Source: Chitinophagaceae bacterium
GTDB lineage: Bacteria; Bacteroidota; Bacteroidia; Chitinophagales; Chitinophagaceae
Direction: 5' to 3'
Length of the DNA stretch: 64,000 nucleotides
Assembly (NCBI GenBank): GCA_947446645.1
Contig: CANFHA010000014.1
Span: 1-64,000 of the forward strand
Shown here piece after piece: positions 15,773 to 23,975 of this stretch (its first letter is position 1; each line of letters begins with the position of its first letter). Below the pieces are notes generated by a model that was not told where the DNA came from, ran no database searches, and saw only the letters and a list, made by a program, of their open reading frames with translations. A program made the position numbers and the translations under genes.

Positions 15773-16711
15773 TCAGTCATTTTTTTTTGCCAAATAATTA
15801 GCAATTTTTTTTTCGAGTTGGTAATTGCAAAAATATGAAACGTTTTCAAATATGCCATCGGGATTTACTTCTAAAAAAACGAAATGTCCATCTGTTGATT
15901 TTATTATATCAATTGAACAAGTATTTAATTGAAGTTTTTGCATTAAATCGAATAGCTTTTGTTCAATTATTTTGGGCAATTTATAAGGAACATACCTGTT
16001 ACACAAAAAACTTTTTCTATTATCAATTGATTTCTCATCATTTTTAGAGAATATCGCCATAGAATAGAATTCATTTATCAAAAAAAAACTTCTTATTTCA
16101 TACTGTTTTTCTATGTAATTTTGAAAAATATTTGGAAAAAATGATTCAGGAAGGGAATTTACCTTCACCAATGATGAATAAGAATTAATAATAAGATTAT
16201 TAATTGTATAAGAGAAAAACTTTGATCCAGATTTTATCAATAGGCTCTCGTCTCCAAAGCATAACAAGGAATCAGAATTTGTTGCAACTAAAGTATTGGG
16301 AGTTGATAATCCGCATAACTCAGCACACCGCAAAACATATAATTTATTTATTTCCGATTTAAATATCGAGCCAATTGATTTCTTTTTTTCTAATAAATAA
16401 TATATGTAAGAAATGTAGCTGCCGATCTCATTTTTACCAAAATCTCTTATATAATTTATTAACGGGCTTTGTTGATAACAATCAATAATGTTGTTCTCAA
16501 TATTTAGCTGTCCTCTCCGAAACCAATATGAGGAGATTTTGTCACTACTAATATTTTGCTCTCTAAAAATTGTAAATTCATTAATGCTTAGTTGAATAAT
16601 AGTAGAAATATCAGAATTCTGAATGACTATTGGGTGTGCGTTTTTTAAATACAAATACCTCACTACGGTATTTACACTTTTGTCAACCCCATCAGATAAT
16701 ATCAACACCAT
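15773..16711 (-). CDS. ATP-grasp peptide maturase, grasp-with-spasm type (graspetide synthetase-like)
   Basis: A 312-residue ATP-grasp protein. It opens with a pre-ATP-grasp-like segment (MVLILSDG, then NAHPIVIQ), has YWFRRGQ near residue 65 as in other members of this group, and its C-terminal third contains CSIDIIKSTDGHFVFLEVNPDG, the metal-binding end of the ATP-grasp fold. These enzymes activate Asp/Glu side chains with ATP and join them to Ser/Thr hydroxyls or Lys amines, giving omega-ester or omega-amide macrocycles. The precursor gene ends 10 bp upstream, and the SGNH gene begins 3 bp downstream. AT-rich throughout. The grasp-with-spasm assignment rests on sequence pattern and context and needs a profile check. 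Confidence 0.82.
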   Translation of the reverse strand: MVLILSDGVDKSVNTVVRYLYLKNAHPIVIQNSDISTIIQLSINEFTIFREQNISSDKISSYWFRRGQLNIENNIIDCYQQSPLINYIRDFGKNEIGSYISYIYYLLEKKKSIGSIFKSEINKLYVLRCAELCGLSTPNTLVATNSDSLLCFGDESLLIKSGSKFFSYTINNLIINSYSSLVKVNSLPESFFPNIFQNYIEKQYEIRSFFLINEFYSMAIFSKNDEKSIDNRKSFLCNRYVPYKLPKIIEQKLFDLMQKLQLNTCSIDIIKSTDGHFVFLEVNPDGIFENVSYFCNYQLEKKIANYLAKKND

Positions 16712-16721
16712 AGATTATATT

Positions 16722-17135
16722 TTAATAAAACCACAATGTTCTCACAGAAGGCTCGCCTGCCCATACATCACCCCAATATGTTCCACCACCATGCTGCGTC
16801 CCTGTTTTTTCATCATAACTGCACCACCATGTGGTATATCCTGTGCCGCCACATGGATTGTCATAACCTCCGGTCCACGTCTTGCCTTGAACTGGGCCTA
16901 TTGGAGTAATAGTTGGAATCGAAGAAATATTACGGTTTGGGTTTCCTGCAATGTTCGGGTCCACGCAACTATTAATAATACTACTTTCCGATCCTTTAAA
17001 AATGTCTATCATATTGTTTGAAAAATCATCTATTGCTTTTTTAATCAATATATGTTCTTTGCAGACATTCAAATCGGCAATTTGGTTATTCTGGACATTT
17101 CCATCTTTAGGGGAATTTAATAATTGCTTTTTCAT
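16722..17135 (-). CDS. Candidate RiPP precursor peptide for the grasp-with-spasm system
   Basis: A 137-residue protein with no signal peptide. It begins MKKQLLNSPKDGN, has a polar helical N-terminal part up to about residue 60 (a plausible leader), then a Pro/Asn/Ile linker, and a C-terminal 50 residues rich in Gly, Trp, Thr, Tyr, Asp and Glu, with CGGTGYTTWWCSYDEKTG and HGGGTYWGDVW, ending LWFY. Thr/Ser beside Asp/Glu is what an ester-forming ATP-grasp enzyme needs. It is first in the operon, just before the maturase, the usual precursor place. It is much longer than typical precursors of this class. It could instead be an unrelated small protein. Confidence 0.65.
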   Translation of the reverse strand: MKKQLLNSPKDGNVQNNQIADLNVCKEHILIKKAIDDFSNNMIDIFKGSESSIINSCVDPNIAGNPNRNISSIPTITPIGPVQGKTWTGGYDNPCGGTGYTTWWCSYDEKTGTQHGGGTYWGDVWAGEPSVRTLWFY

Positions 17136-17234
17136 AATTTTTGTTTTTAGTGGTTATAAAATTGTTAGTTAAAAATTTTAAGATTTCTCTGGTCAGCAGC
17201 TTCACCCTTCGGTGCGGCCAAGAAGAGTGAATAT

Positions 17235-18056
17235 TTAAATTGGATAACTTAAGTTTACTCCTTCTACAGTAATTGCAAAGCTTTCCGCATTTTCTGTAGA
17301 GGCGCCCAGAATAAGGCCGTGCTGCAGGTAAAAATTCATGTCAATGACTTGTTTGAAAGACGGATCGAAACTGGATTGCGCGGTTTGCGGGATCCACACC
17401 TCGCGCATGAGCACCAACTTATTACCACTGCCTATAAATATCCTTACCACGCCCTCATGCGTACTTGCCAGGGCCTTAATGGTAATGGATCTTACAAACG
17501 CACCGCAAAGGCCAGCACCGGCATTGAAAATACTAACAATGGCGCCTGAGCCATTCCTATCAGGATTGGCAACTGATATTTGCGCGACACCTGTGTTTGC
17601 AGTACCCTGCGCAAAGCTGCAACAATCGGGAGGCAGCGTTTCTTTGTAGTTCCAGGAGACTGCTTCCACTATTATATTGAATGCACCAGCATTTTGGGTA
17701 GATGCATATATCTTATCGCCGGTGTTTAATAACAGTTCCCCCTCAAGCACAGTCTCAAACATCAGGTATTTGGGTGTGGGCAGCGGTACAACAGCAGCTT
17801 CGGGATGCGCAGGAACCGGTACCTCGCGGTAAAGAGCCAGCGGGCCAGCGCCCCGACTAATAAAGAGGCGAACCATGCCAGCCTGCACGGGTGCTATAGC
17901 CTTGACAGTGATGGAGCGCACCCGAACGGACTGTGCAGCGGTGAATACCAATACGCTACCTGTACCATCGAGGTAAGGACTGCCATCTTTTGTAGCCCTG
18001 ATGCCTGTGGCAGCAAAGCGGTGAGCGTAGTCGTTTTTACAGGTGCTAATAGTCAT
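17235..18056 (-). CDS. Two-fold repeat beta protein of unknown function, paralog B
   Basis: The 273-residue product has no signal peptide and is built of two similar halves of about 130 residues. Each has SITVKAIAPVQAGMVRLFI or SITIKALASTHEGVVRIFI, then LYREV or LMREV, and an end block ASTQNAGAFNIIVEA or ASTENAESFAITVEG. A CC pair (PDCCSF) marks the joint. It is a paralog of the protein encoded immediately upstream at 18179-19018, in the same orientation with a 122-bp gap. The alternating hydrophobic pattern suggests beta-sandwich modules, as in some structural or carbohydrate-binding proteins, but I know no function. I believe similar proteins exist in related bacteria. Confidence 0.75.
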   Translation of the reverse strand: MTISTCKNDYAHRFAATGIRATKDGSPYLDGTGSVLVFTAAQSVRVRSITVKAIAPVQAGMVRLFISRGAGPLALYREVPVPAHPEAAVVPLPTPKYLMFETVLEGELLLNTGDKIYASTQNAGAFNIIVEAVSWNYKETLPPDCCSFAQGTANTGVAQISVANPDRNGSGAIVSIFNAGAGLCGAFVRSITIKALASTHEGVVRIFIGSGNKLVLMREVWIPQTAQSSFDPSFKQVIDMNFYLQHGLILGASTENAESFAITVEGVNLSYPI

Positions 18057-18153
18057 AAGTCGTGAGTCGTATGTCGTAGGTACGAGGATTCGTTGTTAGT
18101 TTTTTGGTTGTGAGTCGAAAGCCTAGATCGTGAATCTTTGTCGTGTCTTAGGC

Positions 18154-18176
18154 TTGCTTCGTGCCTCGCAATGACG
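18154..18176. repeat. Dispersed intergenic repeat fragment
   Basis: A 23-base stretch containing TGCTTCGTGCCTCGCAATGA lies between the two paralogous genes. This word is a familiar dispersed intergenic repeat in many bacterial genomes, from memory. It is preceded by short GTCGTGAGTCGTATGTCGTA-type runs near 18058. Only one copy is in this window. Confidence 0.4.
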
Positions 18177-18178
18177 CG

Positions 18179-19018
18179 CTATATAGGGTATGTCCAGTTT
18201 ATGCCTTCTACGGTGATGGCGAAGCTTTGGCTAATGTCGGTAGATGCGCCGATGAGGTAGCCTGGCTGCAGGTTATAATTCATATTGAGCACCTGCTTGA
18301 AGGATGGCTCAAAAGCGGACTGAGTGGACTGAGGAATGGAAATTTCCTGCATCAGATACCACTTAGGAGTGCCACTGTCGTCGCTTATAAACAAACGCAC
18401 TGTGCCCGGATTAGTGCTTTGCAGGGCCTTAATGGTAATAGAACTTATGGTAGCGCCATTGGCAGCGGCATCTGCCGTGAACAGGGGAACGATGGTGCCT
18501 GAGCCATTTAAAGCAGCATTGGCAACAGAAACCACACCTACACCAGTGTCGGCTGCTTCCTGCTCAAAATTGCAGCAGGAATAAGGCAATGTCTCGGGAT
18601 AGGTCCAGTCGAGCGCCTCTGTGATAATATTGAATGATTCTGCGTTTTGAGTAGAGGCCCTTAGTTTAAAGCCGCTCGGGAGCTTCAAGGTGCTATTGAG
18701 CATTAACTCAAACATGGTATACTTAGGAACCGGCAGCGGCACTGCAGCAGCCTGAGGCTGAATATCGACCGGAACCTCCTTGTAAAGGACTACGCTGGTG
18801 CCATTGTCTATAAAAAGCCGAACCATACCCTGGGTAACCGGCTCTATAGCTTTAATGATAACGGACTTAACAATAGTACCGTTGGTGCCGCCGGCTGTGA
18901 GCACTACCGTGGTGCCAGTACCGGCCAGACTGGAATTGGCGGTGTCTATAGTGACCATACCTGTATTAGCTGTGAGCAGGCTGTAGTCGTTAGCATCGTC
19001 CATATTGTTTTGACACAT
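18179..19018 (-). CDS. Two-fold repeat beta protein of unknown function, paralog A
   Basis: The 279-residue product begins MCQNNMDDANDYSLLTANTG and, like its neighbour, consists of two related halves. Half one has SVIIKAIEPVTQGMVRLFI, LYKEVPV, and ASTQNAESFNIITEALDWTYPE. Half two has SITIKALQSTNPGTVRLFI, LMQEISI, and a last block ending ITVEGINWTYPI. A CC pair (YSCCNF) joins them. No signal peptide or membrane helix, so it is presumably cytoplasmic or exported by an unknown route. It faces the response regulator gene at 19285 across an intergenic region with several inverted repeats, which suggests shared control. Function is unknown. Confidence 0.78.
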   Translation of the reverse strand: MCQNNMDDANDYSLLTANTGMVTIDTANSSLAGTGTTVVLTAGGTNGTIVKSVIIKAIEPVTQGMVRLFIDNGTSVVLYKEVPVDIQPQAAAVPLPVPKYTMFELMLNSTLKLPSGFKLRASTQNAESFNIITEALDWTYPETLPYSCCNFEQEAADTGVGVVSVANAALNGSGTIVPLFTADAAANGATISSITIKALQSTNPGTVRLFISDDSGTPKWYLMQEISIPQSTQSAFEPSFKQVLNMNYNLQPGYLIGASTDISQSFAITVEGINWTYPI

Positions 19019-19133
19019 AAATATGCTTTTGAAAAGTGAATAATTGAAATTGCACAGTAAAAGTAGACCCTGAATTTTAAGATAGTAAACGTTCTTATAC
19101 GTAAAACTGCAGGGTTTTTATACATCGTTGAAA

Positions 19134-19197
19134 TATGTAGTAATACATACCAGCAAGCAGCTTTTTAACGGTATACGATACCGTATAAATACGGTAT
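19134..19197. promoter_or_regulatory. Cluster of inverted repeats, candidate operators
   Basis: Between the divergent paralog A and response regulator genes there are three linked symmetric elements: TATGTA-GTAA-TACATA at 19134-19149; ACGGTAT (19168-19174) facing ATACCGT (19178-19184); and ATACCGTAT (19178-19186) facing ATACGGTAT (19189-19197), a perfect 9-bp inverted repeat with a 2-bp centre. NarL/LuxR-type regulators bind short inverted repeats as dimers, so the adjacent regulator is a natural candidate. None of these has a T-run, so they are not terminators. Confidence 0.55.
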
Positions 19198-19284
19198 AAG
19201 AAAAACCTGAATTAGCCGTTTACCTATTGACAAAGACAAAAAATGTTTATAATATTGTTTTTCAAACCTTTATATACCTTTTCT

Positions 19285-19947
19285 ATGAAAAAACCCACTG
19301 CGATTAAGGTCGCTATAGCCCACGGGCACGCCATGGAACGTGCCGGATTAAAGTCGATAATTGAGCAGCACAGCAATTACAATGTAGCTGTAGAAGCCGC
19401 AACCGGCAGCGAGCTAATAAGACAGCTAAAATCGGAAAAAGCAGTGCCTGGAATATGCATAGTAGACCTTGGAATTACTATGCAGAATGGATATGCTACA
19501 CTGCTGACACTGATGGAGACGTGGCCGGAGTTGAAGGTGATCATATTATCCATGTATAATCATGAAGAACTTGTAACAAGAATACTCAGGGCCGGGGCTG
19601 CGAGCTTTTTGTATAAAAACAATGAAGAGATGCTACTAATGGAAGCAATAGAGCAGGTGATCAAAAAAGGCCATTATTTTACCAATGCTGTTTCAAAACT
19701 GGTATTGCAAAAAACAAAAAAGCAGCCAGAAATAACAGATAAGGAACTACAGTTTTTATACTTGTGTGCAAAGGACCTTCCTTATAAAGTTATTGCCAGT
19801 GAGATGGGCATAAAACCACGATCGGTAGAGAACTACAGGGTGAGCCTGTTTAGTAAGCTGGGTGTACATACTAAAACCGGGCTTGTGAATTTTGTGATTG
19901 AGAGCGGGCTTGTAAATTTGTGTATAGAGTCCTCCACCCCTCGCTAA
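19285..19947 (+). CDS. LuxR/NarL-family response regulator with degenerate receiver domain
   Basis: I start at ATG 19285 (220 residues), since the family begins at this point; ATG 19243 would add 14 hydrophobic residues. The receiver domain keeps the phosphoacceptor Asp61 (CIVDLG), Ser89 (IILSMY) and Lys111 (FLYKNN), but the usual acidic pair after strand 1 (normally ADDH) is replaced by AHGH (His13, Gly14). These acids bind the magnesium needed for phosphorylation. The C-terminus is a GerE/LuxR helix-turn-helix: ITDKELQFLYLCAKDLPYKVIASEMG then SVENYRVSLFSKLGV. No partner kinase is encoded nearby. It probably acts at the inverted repeats just upstream. Confidence 0.88.
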   Translation: MKKPTAIKVAIAHGHAMERAGLKSIIEQHSNYNVAVEAATGSELIRQLKSEKAVPGICIVDLGITMQNGYATLLTLMETWPELKVIILSMYNHEELVTRILRAGAASFLYKNNEEMLLMEAIEQVIKKGHYFTNAVSKLVLQKTKKQPEITDKELQFLYLCAKDLPYKVIASEMGIKPRSVENYRVSLFSKLGVHTKTGLVNFVIESGLVNLCIESSTPR

Positions 19948-20104
19948 GTGCAATTGTGGCTAGAGAATGAAAAAGCTAAACAGAAATACGAAGCTGAATG
20001 GTGCCAACGCCACTGCAGACCAATAGCTGCAGGGATGCCCGGACAAAAAGATACCATTCCACTAAACGGGCTGGCTAATTAACCTTTCCTTAATATCAAC
20101 TGCA

Positions 20105-20112
20105 TACCTTTG
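20105..20112 (+). promoter_or_regulatory. Putative -7 promoter element of the CHAD gene
   Basis: TACCTTTG, a full match to TAnnTTTG, stands 6 nt before the ATG at 20119. A CTTTC stretch about 17 nt upstream could act as -33 element. Confidence 0.55.
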
Positions 20113-20118
20113 CCTGCA

Positions 20119-20928
20119 ATGAAGCCGGGCAGGATAAGAAGGTTGATACAGGATAATGTTGACGACATAAGTACGCACTGTGAAAAAATATCCGGCGGCT
20201 TTGATAAGGATACTATTCACAAATTCAGGGTGGCAGTAAAGACGCTCCGCTCGTTTCTGAGGTTGCTAAGCACCGGGAAAGACGAGCCTGTGGCTAAGCT
20301 GCCACGGAAATTTAAACGCCTATACGAGGTGGCCGGCGCCATACGCGATGCCCAGCTGGAAATAGAAAGACTGACTACCGACAATATATCGCTCCCTGTT
20401 TATCTTAAAAAACTGGAGAACGATATAGAACGCCAGAAAACAGAATGGGACAACTACTACTCGAAAAAGGTGATCCGAAAGCTGAGGAAAAGGCTTGATA
20501 ATCTCGACTATACCGAACTAAGTACGGAGGTAGCTGCCAGCTTTTTCAATGAACGAATAGCATCTGTAGCCAAAGCCTCGGCTGGGAAGGCGCCAACCAA
20601 TGTGCAGCTGCATAGTATGCGCAAAAAGCTGAAGGACCTTGTATATGGAGCAAAGCTGCTGAAAAAAGAGTGGAAAGGCGCCTATAAAGAAATAGCACTG
20701 GTGCCCATAAAAAAGATAGAGGTGTTGGCGACTGACATAGGTGAATTCAACGATGCGCGACTGATCTTTGAACATTTAAGCTCCTTTTCATCGCCGAGGC
20801 TGGAGGCGGAAGAAATAAATACGATAAGCGCAATCTGTTCCCGCGAACAGGCTCATTTGAAAAAAAGAAAAAAAGCAGTGCTTAGTGAGCTAAGGCTGGC
20901 AACACAGCCGATGCCGGCCAGTGCTTAA
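20119..20928 (+). CDS. CHAD-domain protein
   Basis: The 269-residue product has the CHAD pattern of conserved His and basic residues: IHKFRVAVKTLRSFLRLL near residue 40 and LHSMRKKLKDLVYGAKLL near residue 160, on an all-helical fold. CHAD domains bind polyphosphate; some are partners of CYTH triphosphatases or associate with polyphosphate granules. No CYTH domain is fused or adjacent here. The ATG at 20119 is preferred over a TTG three codons upstream. The stop codon overlaps that of the convergent yceI-like gene by four bases, so the two transcripts must run into each other or share a short terminator. Confidence 0.85.
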   Translation: MKPGRIRRLIQDNVDDISTHCEKISGGFDKDTIHKFRVAVKTLRSFLRLLSTGKDEPVAKLPRKFKRLYEVAGAIRDAQLEIERLTTDNISLPVYLKKLENDIERQKTEWDNYYSKKVIRKLRKRLDNLDYTELSTEVAASFFNERIASVAKASAGKAPTNVQLHSMRKKLKDLVYGAKLLKKEWKGAYKEIALVPIKKIEVLATDIGEFNDARLIFEHLSSFSSPRLEAEEINTISAICSREQAHLKKRKKAVLSELRLATQPMPASA

Positions 20929-21455
20929 CTTTTGGCTTTGATACTGATATCTACCTTCAGGTCATCGCTCATCATCATACTTTTACTACCCACACCAAAG
21001 TCGCGGCGGTTAATACCGAAGCTGCCTCTAAAAGCTGCTTCGCTGCCATTCCTGGTAAAAGTAAACGGAACCTCCACTTGCCTGGTAACGCCCTTAATAG
21101 TAACGCTGAACATGCCTGCGTACTGATCGCCTTTCTTGTATAATTTCGTTGACTTCATTTCAATCAGCTTGTACTTTGCTGTGTTGAAGTACTGTTCTTC
21201 CTGTAAGTCGCGATCGCGCTTATCTATGCCGGTTTTAATGGTCGCTACCTCTACGCTTGCATAAAGCGAGCTTTTCGCCAGTTCCTCGGGACTGAATACC
21301 AGGTCTGCTTTAAGCCCGGTAAAGTGACTGGTGACGGTAAGGCCGGCATTTTTTATTTTAGCAGAAACGTCATACTCAGCAGATTTCCATTTCGTTTGGC
21401 CATACGTAACTGCCGGAAGTAAAAAGAGCAGGGAAACCAATATCATCTTCTTCAT
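20925..21455 (-). CDS. YceI-family exported protein
   Basis: The 176-residue protein has a signal peptide (to about residue 20, AVTYGQ) and the YceI lipocalin-like pattern: YDVSAKIKNAGLTVTSHFTGLKADLVFS, then AGMFSVTIKGVTRQVEVPFTF, and FGINRRDFGVG near the end. Family members fold as an antiparallel beta-barrel that binds isoprenoid or other lipid molecules in the periplasm. Start is ATG 21455; a GTG two codons upstream is less likely. It is the last gene of a minus-strand run beginning with ribD, 44 bp after queG. Confidence 0.9.
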   Translation of the reverse strand: MKKMILVSLLFLLPAVTYGQTKWKSAEYDVSAKIKNAGLTVTSHFTGLKADLVFSPEELAKSSLYASVEVATIKTGIDKRDRDLQEEQYFNTAKYKLIEMKSTKLYKKGDQYAGMFSVTIKGVTRQVEVPFTFTRNGSEAAFRGSFGINRRDFGVGSKSMMMSDDLKVDISIKAKS

Positions 21456-21499
21456 AAACACTTAATTATAAATAAAATAGTTCAAAAATAATGCCGAGA

Positions 21500-22462
21500 T
21501 CACTCAATTACTTTAATAGCCTTGAGGTTACGCTGTATGCCCTTCCATTTCGACCTTTTAAGGGGCGAGTTTTTAAACGTCTTATTGAAAACTTCTTCGC
21601 TCATTTCCTCCCAGGCTCTTACAGACAGATTCAGTATTTCCGGTATTGGCGTAAAAGCCAGCTCTGTATTTGGCTTTGAAAAGCGATTCCACGGGCATAC
21701 ATCCTGGCATATATCGCAGCCAAACATCCAGCCTTCCATCTTGTTATGAAATTCGGATGGTATGAGCGCATCTTTCAATTCTATGGTGAGATAGGAGATA
21801 CATTTGCCGGCATCTATTTCCGTGGGTGATACAATGGCCTGCGTGGGGCAGGCATCTATACACCGGGTACATGTGCCGCAATGATCTGTAGTGAACGGTG
21901 CATCTGCAATAAGGTCGAGATCGGTGATGAGCGTGGCAATAAAGAAAAATGAGCCGGCGTTCTTAGTTAGCACATTACCATTTTTGCCCACCCAGCCCAG
22001 GCCGCTGCGTACCGCCCAGCTGCGCTCCAGCACCGGCGCGCTATCTACAAAGCCACGCCCATCTACTGCGCCTATATTGGATGTAATGAACTCAAGTAAT
22101 TGATTTAGCTTATCCCTGATTACAAAATGGTAGTCGATACCGTATGCATACTTTGCTACTCTTGGCGCCAGGGACTGTTGCTGCTCTGAAGGAAAATAAT
22201 TGAGTAATAATGTGATTACCGATTTTGCCCCCGGCACAAGCTTTCGAGGATCTATACGGAGATCGAAATTGCGCTCCATATACTGCATCCCGGCCTGATG
22301 GCCTTTATTCAGCCAGCGCTCCAGCCGCAGGGCATCTTCATCGAGCTGCACGGCCCTGGCTATACCACAGCTATTGAAGCCAAGGCGCAATGCTTCTTCC
22401 TTTATAATTTGGGTGTTCTTCTCGGTAGATAACAAGCGATGCTGATTATACAATGCCGGCAA
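21500..22462 (-). CDS. queG: Epoxyqueuosine reductase
   Basis: QueG reduces epoxyqueuosine to queuosine in tRNA, using a cobalamin cofactor and two 4Fe-4S clusters. Cluster ligands are visible in [16 protein letters not shown] and [11 protein letters not shown], the latter with the DVCPWN signature of this enzyme. The N-terminal domain includes [11 protein letters not shown] and [24 protein letters not shown]. No ATG lies near the expected start. TTG codons at 22462, 22453 and 22435 are candidates; the first would give a 17-bp overlap with the upstream IMPACT-family gene and 320 residues. The true start is uncertain by up to nine residues. Confidence 0.93.
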   Translation of the reverse strand: MPALYNQHRLLSTEKNTQIIKEEALRLGFNSCGIARAVQLDEDALRLERWLNKGHQAGMQYMERNFDLRIDPRKLVPGAKSVITLLLNYFPSEQQQSLAPRVAKYAYGIDYHFVIRDKLNQLLEFITSNIGAVDGRGFVDSAPVLERSWAVRSGLGWVGKNGNVLTKNAGSFFFIATLITDLDLIADAPFTTDHCGTCTRCIDACPTQAIVSPTEIDAGKCISYLTIELKDALIPSEFHNKMEGWMFGCDICQDVCPWNRFSKPNTELAFTPIPEILNLSVRAWEEMSEEVFNKTFKNSPLKRSKWKGIQRNLKAIKVIE

Positions 22463-23063
22463 GCCTTTTCACCGTCACTCCACGAATTTCCGAAAGTCTT
22501 TGCACATATGTATCACTTTGGTAGCGGGGAATACCTGCATTGATAACACAAAACAATTGCAGGTCTTGCTTATAGATAGTTGCTTCACCCTGTTTAAGCA
22601 AGTAGAGTACCTCCCCCATTGCCGGATAATCAAAATTGATCTCCACCATATCTTCTATCCATTTCTCGGTGACCGGTACATTTTCCAGCGCCTGCGCAGT
22701 AACGGTTTTGTACGCATTTATAAGCCCCGGCACGCCCAGGAGTGTGCCACCGAAATACCTGACCACTACTACCAGCACACTACTGAGGCCCATGCTATCT
22801 ATCTGGCCAAGGATGGGCTTGCCCGCACTGCCTTGAGGTTCGCCATCGTCATTGGCCCGGTACTGGGTGCCATCGGTGCCTATACGATAGGCATAGCAAT
22901 GATGCACAGCTTTGGTATGTTCCTTTTTCAAAGCCTGTAGCCGCTCCTTCACATCGGCAGCTGAGGTAACCGAGTATGAGTAGGCCAGGAACTTGCTTCC
23001 ACGGTCCCTGAAGTCGCCCGTACCTGTGCCCGCTAAAGTCTTGTATTTGTGGATATCCGTCAT
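22446..23063 (-). CDS. IMPACT/YigZ-family protein
   Basis: The 205-residue product carries the UPF0029/IMPACT domain: FLAYSYSV near residue 27, [22 protein letters not shown] and the signature [14 protein letters not shown], which define the YigZ family. The C-terminal part matches the short ferredoxin-like domain found in bacterial members. Biochemical role in bacteria is not established; the eukaryotic homologue IMPACT modulates translation control. It overlaps the start of queG downstream and its ATG overlaps the stop of the EamA gene upstream, so the genes are translationally coupled in one operon. Confidence 0.9.
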   Translation of the reverse strand: MTDIHKYKTLAGTGTGDFRDRGSKFLAYSYSVTSAADVKERLQALKKEHTKAVHHCYAYRIGTDGTQYRANDDGEPQGSAGKPILGQIDSMGLSSVLVVVVRYFGGTLLGVPGLINAYKTVTAQALENVPVTEKWIEDMVEINFDYPAMGEVLYLLKQGEATIYKQDLQLFCVINAGIPRYQSDTYVQRLSEIRGVTVKRLAGIV

Positions 23064-23932
23064 TATTTGTTCCCGAAGGCTATGAGTAAAATAGCAATGA
23101 TTGAAGTAGCCATACCCATAATGCGCAGCAGATTCACATGCTCTTTGAATAACAGGATGGCCGTTAGCGCTGATGCCGCCAATATACCAATGTTGAGCAC
23201 AGGTATGGACGCTGAGCTCTCCAGTACATTGCTATTCAGCGCACGAATGAAGTAGTAGATAGAAAAATAATTGGGGATGCCCACGCATATACCGGCAACG
23301 ATATTACGCAGCTGCAGGGTTATCTTTTTCAGCGCCAACAACACTATTACCAGCGCACCACCAGTAACTGCTGCTGTGGCAAAACAAAAAATGGTGTACG
23401 CCGACTGGTCAGCAGGAGCACTTAAGAAGTGCAGCTGCACATAATTCATGGTTGTGTCCAGCAGACCACCGCCGATAAAAATGAGCACCGGCCACAACAG
23501 GCTCTGGGGTTTGTGATCATCACCTTCTACTCTTGTAGTCAGGTATACTGCAGGAAAAGCCAAAAGTACACCTGCAATTTTAAACATAGTGGCATGTTCA
23601 TGATACACTAAAAGCGAAAATATAACCGGTATTACCAGTGACAGTTTACTGGCTATTATGGTTGTGGTTATGCCATCTACCTTGGTACTGTAGGCCAGCA
23701 TATTAAAAATGCAGATGAACGCAACGCCCATACCCAGTGCCCATGGCAACCAGTCTGCATGAAAATTGGCTGCAGTAAAAGGTATATGACCTATAGACAA
23801 ACAGCCGGTAATGACGCAAACAAAATAGTTGGTCACTATAGCCTGCAGCGTGTCTATCTTATACTTCGGGAATAGTTTAAAAATCACCGAAATAACAACA
23901 TTCAATAAAATAGTAGCAATGAGAAAAAACAT
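23063..23932 (-). CDS. EamA/DMT-superfamily transporter
   Basis: A 289-residue membrane protein with about ten helices in two repeats of five, the layout of drug/metabolite transporters. The first repeat opens MFFLIATILLNVVISVIFKL; the second begins near residue 150 (LLWPVLIFIGGGLLDTTMNYV) and contains a short loop with SSASIPVLNIGILAA. The substrate cannot be read from the sequence; family members export amino acids, metabolites or nucleotide sugars. It lies in the ribD-yceI run, sharing one base with the YigZ-family start codon, and is 43 bp downstream of ribD. Confidence 0.88.
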   Translation of the reverse strand: MFFLIATILLNVVISVIFKLFPKYKIDTLQAIVTNYFVCVITGCLSIGHIPFTAANFHADWLPWALGMGVAFICIFNMLAYSTKVDGITTTIIASKLSLVIPVIFSLLVYHEHATMFKIAGVLLAFPAVYLTTRVEGDDHKPQSLLWPVLIFIGGGLLDTTMNYVQLHFLSAPADQSAYTIFCFATAAVTGGALVIVLLALKKITLQLRNIVAGICVGIPNYFSIYYFIRALNSNVLESSASIPVLNIGILAASALTAILLFKEHVNLLRIMGMATSIIAILLIAFGNK

Positions 23933-23975
23933 AGAGTTAAATCAAAATTCAAAAGCCAAAATTCAAAAATCACCA

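Noticed and set aside
17206-17217. Small CACC/GGTG hairpin between the RiPP operon and paralog B
   Set aside because: Only four base pairs with no T-run; too weak to call a terminator or attenuator.
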